Shown here: positions 58,310 through 64,000 of the stretch, in pieces
Layout of the letters: each line of letters starts with the position of its first letter
Numbering within the stretch: the stretch's first letter is position 1
Assembly (NCBI RefSeq): GCF_007786445.1
Contig: NZ_VNJI01000006.1
Coordinates: 1-64,000 of the forward strand
Source of the DNA: Paenibacillus cremeus
Lineage (GTDB): Bacteria > Bacillota > Bacilli > Paenibacillales > NBRC-103111
Direction: 5' to 3'
Length of the DNA stretch: 64,000 nt
Program-made: the position numbers and the translations under genes
Notes under the pieces: generated by a model
Seen by the model: the letters and a program-made list of their open reading frames with translations, nothing else
What the model was told of the DNA's origin: nothing
Database searches by the model: none

Positions 58310-59182
58310 ATGGATATGCTCACCAATCTGAATGGAGCTTTGAGTTATATCGAGGATCATCTGACCGAGGACATCTACCTGAAAGAAGCAGCGAAGCTGG
58401 CGTATTGCTCGGAGTATCATTTTTCAAGAATGTTCTCGTTCCTGGCCGGCATCCCACTGTCGGAATACATTCGTCGTAGACGGCTTACGCTGGCGGCCTT
58501 CGAGCTTCAGCAGAGCGACATCCGGATCATTGATGTGGCGGTGATGTACGGGTACAGCTCAGCCGACGCGTTCGCTAGAGCGTTTCAGGGCTTGCACGGC
58601 ATTCCGCCTTCTGCGGCCAAAGCTCAGGGCTCCTCCCTAAAAGCCTATCCGCGAATGACCTTCCAATTATCGATTCAAGGAGGACATGCGATGAATTATC
58701 GAATTGTGGAGAAGGAGCCGTTTCGGATCGTGGGGCTGATGAAAAGGGTGCCGATCGTCTTTAACGGCGTGAATCCGGAGATTGCGGCAATGTGGAAAAG
58801 CTTGAATGCCAAGGCGATTGAGGAGCTGAAGCAGCTCTCGAATGTGGAGCCGATGGGGCTGCTGTCGGCATCGATGAATTTTTCCGAGGGCAGGATGCAG
58901 GAGCAAGGGGAGCTGGACCATTATATCGGCGCAGCAACGACCCAGGCGTGTCCGGAGCATCTGGCTCAGCTGGAGGTAGCGGCGGGCACCTGGGCTGTAT
59001 TTGAGGCCATTGGGCCGTTTCCTGATACGCTGCAAAATGTTTGGGGACGCATCTACTCCGAATGGTTTCCCTCGGCAAGCTACGAGCTGGCGAAGGGGCC
59101 GGAAATGCTGTGGAATGAGAGCAAGGATGTCACTCCATCCACGTTTAGAAGCGAAATATGGATACCCGTAATTAAAAAGTGA
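58310..59182 (+). CDS. AraC family regulator with GyrI-like effector domain
   Basis: 290 aa. Two AraC helix-turn-helix motifs at the N-terminus ([40 protein letters not shown]) and a C-terminal GyrI-like ligand-binding domain (~125-288, [33 protein letters not shown]). Members bind varied drug-like ligands and often activate efflux. AAAGGAGG lies 8 nt before the ATG. The next gene begins inside the stop region; an operon is likely. Confidence 0.9.
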   Translation: MDMLTNLNGALSYIEDHLTEDIYLKEAAKLAYCSEYHFSRMFSFLAGIPLSEYIRRRRLTLAAFELQQSDIRIIDVAVMYGYSSADAFARAFQGLHGIPPSAAKAQGSSLKAYPRMTFQLSIQGGHAMNYRIVEKEPFRIVGLMKRVPIVFNGVNPEIAAMWKSLNAKAIEELKQLSNVEPMGLLSASMNFSEGRMQEQGELDHYIGAATTQACPEHLAQLEVAAGTWAVFEAIGPFPDTLQNVWGRIYSEWFPSASYELAKGPEMLWNESKDVTPSTFRSEIWIPVIKK

Positions 59183-59202
59183 ATTGTAGAGGGCAGGGGC
59201 AA

Positions 59203-60762
59203 ATGACTTCGAATAACAAACAACGGTACCGCTTTAGCGAGGCGCCGATCTGGGAAATTCAACGGAAATATTATGAAGAGGAAGGACTGAGGGCTTGGCG
59301 CAACGACCAAGTTCCTCAATACATCACGAGCAATCCGATGATCGCTGCGACTTATGCCGAGATGATCTTAGGGCTGCTTCAAGACCGGGCGAATCAGGGG
59401 CATGGCTCGGAGCCGGTTTACATTGTGGAGCTGGGAGCGGGAGCGGGGCGCCTGGCTTTCCATGTGCTGCAAGAGCTGTGCCGACTGAGGGATTTTGCGG
59501 GGATGCCGCTGCCTGCTTTTCGCTATATTATGACGGACCTCGCGATGACCAATGTTCTCGCTTGGAAGGAGCATCCGGCGCTGCAATCGTTTATTGCGGA
59601 GGGGCTGCTCGACCTTGCGCGATTTGATGCCGTGAATGACACCGAGCTGAACCTGGTTGTCTCTGGTGCGACCGTTCGGGAAGGCGATTTGAAGCAGCCG
59701 GTCGTGCTTGTGGCCAACTACTTTTTCGACAGCATTCCGCAAGAACTGATTTATGTCGGAGAGGGCCAGATCTATGAAGCCGATGTGTTCGTCGAGTACC
59801 CGGAGCAGTTGGAGAAGCTGAAGCCGTCTGAGGTATTGAATCAAATCGCTCTGCACTACGAGTATCGTCGGGCGCCAGAGTATGAGCAAGAGAACTATCC
59901 ATACCGGGATGTTATTGCCGTTTATCAGGAGGAGCTGGAGGACTCGCATATTTTGTTTCCGGTTGCGGGATTAACGTGCTTGGAGCGGCTCGATCGGCTG
60001 TCGCAGGCAGGGTTTCTATTGATTACAGCGGACAAAGGGGATCATATGCTGGACCACTGGAGGTTCGCCGAGCCGCCGGAGCTGATTTTGCATGGCAGCT
60101 TTTCGTTCAACGCCAACTACCATGCGTTTCAGCATGTGTTCGAGCAGCGTGGGGCCCAGGTGTACTATCCGCCGCATCAATTTAAAAATATTAACGTCGG
60201 CTGTATTCTCCATATGGAGCAACCGATGAACTATTTTCACACTAGACTGGCGTATCGCAGAGGTGTGGAGCGCTTCGGTCCGGACGATTTCTTCAGCTTA
60301 AAAGAGTGGGCGGATCGGAATGTCGAAGATATGGAGCTGTATCAGCTGCTGAGCTTTTGGCGGTTAGGCGGGTATGATGCGGAGTTTTTCATTCATAGCG
60401 CGAAGCAGATCTCCAGTCTCTTGCCGGAGGCAAATGATGACGAGAAGCAGGATCTGGTGCGCGGCATCGAGCTGATGTGGTCCTCGTTCTATGTGATGGC
60501 GCAGCGGTATGATTTGGCACTGGACGCTGGGCTGGTGCTGTTTGAGATGGATCGGTTCGAGGAGTCCAAACGGTTCTTGGAAATCTCGATTCAGCAGGAG
60601 ACAGATGAGGTCGTGTCCACGGTCTATTACTGCTTGGCCATTTGCTGCTTCGAGCTGGAGATGGAAGAAGAGGCGCTGCAATATCTCCGCAAATTGCTTG
60701 AGCTGGAGCCGGAGCATGAAGAGGCTTTGGATTTGCTGAGCCGATTTGAGCTGATTCATTAA
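59203..60762 (+). CDS. SAM-dependent methyltransferase-like protein with C-terminal TPR
   Basis: 519 aa. A Rossmann SAM-binding segment YIVELGAGAGRLAFHVLQEL at residue ~65 and FRYIMTDLAM follow an N-terminal region (RYRFSEAPIWEIQRKYYEEE). The last ~120 residues look like tetratricopeptide repeats (VYYCLAICCFELEMEEEALQ, then YLRKLLELEPEHEEALDLLS). The methyl acceptor is not known. An upstream GTG (59179) overlaps the AraC stop, but ATG 59203 after AGGGGC is preferred. Its stop lies 3 nt before a large inverted repeat. Confidence 0.78.
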   Translation: MTSNNKQRYRFSEAPIWEIQRKYYEEEGLRAWRNDQVPQYITSNPMIAATYAEMILGLLQDRANQGHGSEPVYIVELGAGAGRLAFHVLQELCRLRDFAGMPLPAFRYIMTDLAMTNVLAWKEHPALQSFIAEGLLDLARFDAVNDTELNLVVSGATVREGDLKQPVVLVANYFFDSIPQELIYVGEGQIYEADVFVEYPEQLEKLKPSEVLNQIALHYEYRRAPEYEQENYPYRDVIAVYQEELEDSHILFPVAGLTCLERLDRLSQAGFLLITADKGDHMLDHWRFAEPPELILHGSFSFNANYHAFQHVFEQRGAQVYYPPHQFKNINVGCILHMEQPMNYFHTRLAYRRGVERFGPDDFFSLKEWADRNVEDMELYQLLSFWRLGGYDAEFFIHSAKQISSLLPEANDDEKQDLVRGIELMWSSFYVMAQRYDLALDAGLVLFEMDRFEESKRFLEISIQQETDEVVSTVYYCLAICCFELEMEEEALQYLRKLLELEPEHEEALDLLSRFELIH

Positions 60763-60765
60763 AAA

Positions 60766-60836
60766 ACTTTAAGCTCTAAACTTTGAAGTTCACCCTTTAA
60801 AGTTTAGAGCTTAAAGTTTAAACTTTAGAGTTTAAA
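60766..60836. repeat. AT-rich inverted-repeat array upstream of the actin-like gene
   Basis: A 23-bp stem (60766-60788 with 60795-60817, one mismatch, loop TTCACC) runs into a second hairpin, TTTAAACT-TTAG-AGTTTAAA (60817-60836). The 11-bp element AAAGTTTAGAG appears three times: inverted at 60774, direct at 60800 and, with one change, at 60820. It has no T tract fit for termination. It is a candidate operator or centromere for the ParM-like cassette; this is inference. Confidence 0.7.
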
Positions 60837-60951
60837 TGGTATGGAACCCCTCAAACAAAACTGTTTAAAAATTCCTATTAACCCTCCTAAATCCTCGTGG
60901 CTGTGCGAATCTCTTTTACTACTCAAAGTAGGTTGGGAGAGGAAAATTGAC

Positions 60952-62145
60952 ATGGCCAAGCATGATGTTCTAACCACAACCCTTCTTTTGTCCATCGATA
61001 ATGGCAGCAGTCATATTAAAGGCATTTTTGATGATTTAAGCAGCACGTTTATATTCCCCAATGTGGTGGCCCAGCCGTTCGGGGAGCGGTTTCTACTGAT
61101 GGAGCAGGGCGATCCCCTAGATTTTCTGGACGTTCAGATTACTTCGCCGGCGATTGATAAAGAGCAGTACCGACATGTGTATGTAGGGAATCTGGCGATC
61201 GGGGACGAAGGGATCGTTCACGAAATCGTAGGCGACAAGGCGGTGCAGAAGAAGGCGCAGCGGCCCGAAACGATGGTCACACTCCTCACCGCAGCGGCCT
61301 ATGCCATTGCTACGAAGCATACGGATGCCATTCAGCGCGGGAAAAACCGCATCAAGGCAGCGGTCTATTTGGGCACGGGGCTGCCGATTCGAGAGATTAC
61401 AAAATTCAGCGACGAATTTTCGAACAAGCTTACCGGCGGCGTTCATTCGATCACATTCGTGACGACCCCGATATTTAAAGGCGTGACGGTGGAGATGGAG
61501 TTCACCCTGCCGACGGGCATCAGCATTGACGATGTGTCCGGCGTGTATGACATGGAGGCATCCACCAAGTCGCAGCTGTCGCATAAAGGCTTCGGCATAG
61601 CCGATGTAGGCGGCGTCGATATGGATATTGCCTTTTTCCGGCCGGGGCTGGATCTGGACCAGCGGCATTCGACCGGAGCAAAAATTTACCTCAACGATGC
61701 CCTGGAAAGCATCCGCAATGAGGTCAATGCCCAAGGCGAGGAGCTCATCTCCAGCACCGCGGAGCTGACGCTCATGCTGGTCAACCGGGAATATGAGATT
61801 TATGCGGAGGGGAAAGTAGCGTTCGATATGACGCATTTGATCAACCGTCATATGCGCATTTTGGCCGAGAAAGTGTTGAAATACGCCCGCAACGCCTGGA
61901 AGCATGTTCGCTATGCCAATGAGTTCTGGTTTATCGGCGGCGGGGCGATCGTGCTTCAGCCTTGGATTGAGAAGCTCAATGCGGAGCTGGGCTTGCCGAT
62001 TAAGTTTGATCACGCGGAATACAGCCAATTCCGTAATGCGCGGGGCACGTTCTTTTTGCTGGAGCATGCTATGAAGCAGGGGAAGGAAGCGGCGGCCAGC
62101 GTCGAAATCGAGCAGGAGCCTGAAGGCGGGAGCGGGACGGCTTGA
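60952..62145 (+). CDS. ParM/StbA family actin-like ATPase
   Basis: 397 aa. Actin-fold motifs: phosphate-1 LLLSIDNGSSHIKGIF (Asp16, Gly18, Lys23), VYLGTGLPIREI, phosphate-2 GFGIADVGGVDMDIAFF (~219) and adenosine motif FWFIGGGAIVL (~326). These fit ParM/StbA-type filament-forming ATPases that push plasmids apart. GAGAGG lies 9 nt before ATG 60952; the frame is open 37 codons upstream to an ATG without a ribosome binding site. The stop overlaps the next gene by 4 nt (TTGA). No promoter could be assigned in the 115 nt after the repeat array. Confidence 0.88.
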   Translation: MAKHDVLTTTLLLSIDNGSSHIKGIFDDLSSTFIFPNVVAQPFGERFLLMEQGDPLDFLDVQITSPAIDKEQYRHVYVGNLAIGDEGIVHEIVGDKAVQKKAQRPETMVTLLTAAAYAIATKHTDAIQRGKNRIKAAVYLGTGLPIREITKFSDEFSNKLTGGVHSITFVTTPIFKGVTVEMEFTLPTGISIDDVSGVYDMEASTKSQLSHKGFGIADVGGVDMDIAFFRPGLDLDQRHSTGAKIYLNDALESIRNEVNAQGEELISSTAELTLMLVNREYEIYAEGKVAFDMTHLINRHMRILAEKVLKYARNAWKHVRYANEFWFIGGGAIVLQPWIEKLNAELGLPIKFDHAEYSQFRNARGTFFLLEHAMKQGKEAAASVEIEQEPEGGSGTA

Positions 62146-62564
62146 AGAAGCGTCGCTCCACGGTATTGGTCAGCCCAGGCAAGGATGTCACGCTGTATAT
62201 TCCGACGGATACGCCGCCTGAGGTAATCGAGTACATGAACCGGCTGAAAGCGGAAGGGATTTTTAGTCAGGGCATTATGGACATTTTGATTCAGCATATT
62301 GTGAGCGATTCATCGTATGCAGTGGCGCCGGTGAAGGAAGAGGCGCTGCATGATGTCATCGGAGCCGTCGCATGGGCAGATGATGAGGATTCGATTAGCT
62401 TATCTGACGACGCTATGGAGTCGCAAGACGATCAGGATTGGATGGCAGAAACGGAAGAGAGTGAGAGTCGCCCCAAGAGCTTTAGTCTGGACGAGATCTT
62501 CCGCCAAGCCGGCCGGAATGCCGGGAAGCTGATGGATGCCAGTGTGGAGGAAGGAACGAAGTGA
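62142..62564 (+). CDS. Small acidic partner, likely ParR-like DNA-binding adaptor
   Basis: 140 aa from a TTG start inside the TTGA overlap. Predicted order: a beta strand (VTLYIPTDT), then two helices (PPEVIEYMNRLKAEGIFS; QGIMDILIQHIV), the layout of a ribbon-helix-helix DNA-binding domain as in ParR; then a very acidic linker (~75-110, WADDEDSISLSDDAMES) and a short amphipathic C-terminal helix (SLDEIFRQAGRNAGKLMDAS) that could bind the actin filament. The assignment is structural inference plus position; sequence similarity to known ParR was not checked. Confidence 0.6.
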   Translation: MKKRRSTVLVSPGKDVTLYIPTDTPPEVIEYMNRLKAEGIFSQGIMDILIQHIVSDSSYAVAPVKEEALHDVIGAVAWADDEDSISLSDDAMESQDDQDWMAETEESESRPKSFSLDEIFRQAGRNAGKLMDASVEEGTK

Positions 62565-62618
62565 CCAAGCAGGGCTAAGTTGGGTGAACTCCGATCATCA
62601 TGAAAAGGGGGACATCGG

Positions 62619-63077
62619 ATGTCTTACGGACAACCACACGAGGGGGCGCGCAACTTCACCCTTTCGGACGATATCTTTCGCCAGCCGGGGGTCGATATCT
62701 TTTCGCAGATGGTCTATATTGTGTTGAAGGGCTTTGCTTCGGAGGCGCATTTGCCGGACATCTCGGTCATTTCCAAGCTGGGCCGCATGAGTGACAAGCA
62801 GACGATGAAGGCGCTGCAGAACCTGGTGGAGCTGAAAATCTTGTCGCACAAATTGTTCCGGCGGCTCGTCGGGGACTTTCAAGATGACCGTCTGTCCTGG
62901 GCGGCGAAGGGGCTGCTGCTGTTTTGCAAGGAGCACCCGCAGGTGGAGCTGGAGCATCTGGTGGAGCTGGCGGGCCAGTCGGGCGAGGACGAGGAGAGCA
63001 TCCGCAGGTCGCTGCAAGAGCTGTATCTTTACGGCTACTTGGACGATTACCCGGAGTGGCAGCAAATCGCGAATTGA
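62619..63077 (+). CDS. Helix-turn-helix protein, plasmid replication/DnaD-like
   Basis: 152 aa with two winged-helix-like halves: QMVYIVLKGFASEAHLPDIS with VISKLGRMSDKQTMKALQNL, and LSWAAKGLLLFCKEHPQVEL with SIRRSLQELYLYGYLDDYPE. Firmicute phage and plasmid replication proteins have the pattern L-x-x-KAKGL ... D-x-I-x-x-x-L-x-EL-x-x-x-GYL. AAAAGGGGGACATCGG precedes the ATG. It is the last gene of the actin cassette, 54 nt after the ParR-like gene, and may regulate it. Confidence 0.65.
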   Translation: MSYGQPHEGARNFTLSDDIFRQPGVDIFSQMVYIVLKGFASEAHLPDISVISKLGRMSDKQTMKALQNLVELKILSHKLFRRLVGDFQDDRLSWAAKGLLLFCKEHPQVELEHLVELAGQSGEDEESIRRSLQELYLYGYLDDYPEWQQIAN

Positions 63078-63094
63078 ATCGGTGAGAAGAAGGA

Positions 63095-63128
63095 AAAAGG
63101 CATCCGCTAAGTCAGGGGTGCCTTTTGT
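63095..63128. terminator. Bidirectional terminator between the cassette and the acetyltransferase gene
   Basis: AAAAGGCA / TGCCTTTT with flanking A and T runs, 17 nt after the helix-turn-helix gene stop. Confidence 0.7.
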
Positions 63129-63142
63129 TGTGCCAGCTGCTT

Positions 63143-63592
63143 TTAATGATCGTGGAAAATTTGCATCCAATGCTCCGCATCGACGAGCGGCTGGAAGCCG
63201 AACTGGGCGTACAGCCCGGCGGCGTCCTCGGTGACGAGCAAAAACCGGCGCAGCCCTTGGAGCAGCGGGTGGCTGGTGATCTCCTGCATCAGCCGCTTGG
63301 ACAGCCCCTGACCGCGGTACTGCTCCACGATGAACACATCGGTCAAATAGGCGAAGGTTGCGCAGTCCGAAATCACCCGGGCAAACCCAATCTGCCGGTG
63401 TCCGTCGTCTTCAAGACGCTCATACACGCCAAAGACGAGGGCGGAATGAACCAGTGACCGCTGGAACGCTTCGAAGGTCAGCGCCTTCGCCCAGTACATG
63501 TTTTGGTGCAAATAGTGATACACAAATGAATCGTCCAGCAAGCTGCGGTCGCATGAGATATAGGTGCTGTAAGTCTCCTGGGTCTGTGTCAT
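63143..63592 (-). CDS. GNAT family N-acetyltransferase
   Basis: 149 aa. FAYLTDVFIVEQYRGQGLSK contains the acetyl-CoA loop (RxxGxG-type, YRGQGLSKRLM), and DAAGLYAQFGFQPLVDAEHW is motif B. Substrate unknown. The ATG at 63592 overlaps the stop of the upstream MBL-fold gene (ATGA) and has GGAG 7 nt before it; a second ATG two codons earlier is less likely. Confidence 0.9.
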   Translation of the reverse strand: MTQTQETYSTYISCDRSLLDDSFVYHYLHQNMYWAKALTFEAFQRSLVHSALVFGVYERLEDDGHRQIGFARVISDCATFAYLTDVFIVEQYRGQGLSKRLMQEITSHPLLQGLRRFLLVTEDAAGLYAQFGFQPLVDAEHWMQIFHDH

Positions 63593-64000
63593 AGCCATGC
63601 TCCGTCCGTGGGAATCTTCACTTGCTCAAGCAGGCCTTCGGCCTCCATCCGGCTGCTCAAATCCGCTCTCGTGACGAGACAATGGTTAATTGTATCCATA
63701 TGCACAGCGATGACCTGAGTGTACGGGGCATATTGGCATACGCTGACTACATCGTCCGCATCCATCGTAATCGGGTCCCCCATCGCAAACTGGGCGCCGC
63801 CCGCATTGACAACGGTCAAATGAGGCCGGTGAGCATCCAGTGCCTGCTGGACATCGTCACACCAGATGGTATCCCCAGCGATGTAGACGGTCGGCTCACC
63901 ATCCGCTTGAAGGACAAAGCCGGAGACTTGCCCCATTTTCGCCCCGATCTCGCCTGTGCCGTGCTGTCCGCGGGTTCGGGTAAGCGTTACGCCTTGATAC
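63589..64000 (-). CDS. MBL-fold metal-dependent hydrolase, UlaG-like (partial, 5' end outside)
   Basis: The last 137 codons are in the window; the frame continues past 64000. GQVSGFVLQADGEPTVYIAG then DTIWCDDVQQAL supplies the metal-binding Asp of the lactonase/UlaG-type MBL fold, and VIAVHMDTINHCLVTRADL holds the late His. The N-terminal HxHxDH motif must lie outside. Overlaps the GNAT gene by 4 nt, so the two are an operon. Confidence 0.85.
   Translation of the reverse strand, partial: YQGVTLTRTRGQHGTGEIGAKMGQVSGFVLQADGEPTVYIAGDTIWCDDVQQALDAHRPHLTVVNAGGAQFAMGDPITMDADDVVSVCQYAPYTQVIAVHMDTINHCLVTRADLSSRMEAEGLLEQVKIPTDGAWL

Noticed and set aside
60766-60836. Terminator of the methyltransferase gene
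   Set aside because: The stem is strong but no T tract follows on either strand, and the arms are AT-rich repeats rather than a GC-rich terminator stem.

Overview
The window is the replication-origin region of an endospore-forming Firmicute, most likely a Paenibacillus or close relative (Paenibacillaceae). The 5' end of a 16S rRNA gene at the left edge reads like Paenibacillus. The gene order rrn-gyrA-gyrB-remB-recF-yaaA-dnaN-dnaA-oriC-rpmH-rnpA-yidC-jag-mnmE-mnmG-rsmG-noc-soj-spo0J is the standard Bacillales origin order. YyaC marks a spore former, and a WalRK-YycHIJ-HtrA-RlmH block follows. I identified genes from motifs and context only; no database search was run.

Layout. 1-11340 (minus strand): 16S rRNA 5' end and its promoter, an HD-GYP protein, gyrA, a polysaccharide deacetylase inserted between gyrA and gyrB, remB, recF, an S4-domain protein, dnaN and dnaA. 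The origin has two parts: a cluster of DnaA boxes upstream of dnaA (11421-11742), and an unwinding site between dnaA and dnaN (9812-9880) with DnaA boxes, a short GC-rich spacer, five DnaA-trios and an AT-rich stretch. 11761-20862 (plus strand): rpmH, rnpA, yidC, jag, the tRNA/rRNA modification genes, noc, soj and spo0J, with two parS sites. 20966-26274: a class V aminotransferase, small conserved genes, an MscS channel, tRNA-Ser(CGA) with a duplicated 3' end and terminator, and a Fur-controlled iron-siderophore binding lipoprotein. 26367-35475: an isolated DnaA-box cluster, the rpsF-ssb-rpsR operon, a CBS protein, yybS-gdpP-rplI-dnaB, and purA under a PurR-type promoter. 35693-46584: a LysM/G5/M23 cell-wall hydrolase behind a long leader, the walRK-yycHIJ operon, htrA, a small CxxH/CxxC protein and rlmH.

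From about 46.6 kb the conserved core ends and an accessory region begins. It holds three broken genes (a uracil-DNA glycosylase relic joined to a methyltransferase start, a frameshifted VOC/glyoxalase relic, a frameshifted aldo/keto reductase), a MerR-controlled dehydrogenase operon with a textbook 19-bp-spacer promoter, an HxlR/MFS pair and an amino-acid permease. Then come mqo, ahpC and ahpF, the ahpC gene having four exact hexamers at 11-bp spacing upstream. After these are a DUF429 protein, an AraC/GyrI regulator and a methyltransferase with a TPR-like tail.

The most interesting locus is 60766-63077: an AT-rich inverted-repeat array followed by a ParM/StbA-type actin gene, an overlapping small gene with a ribbon-helix-helix-like N-terminus, an acidic linker and a C-terminal helix (ParR-like), and a protein with two winged-helix-like segments. 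It looks like a type II (actin-based) DNA segregation cassette on a chromosome that already carries ParA/ParB/parS.
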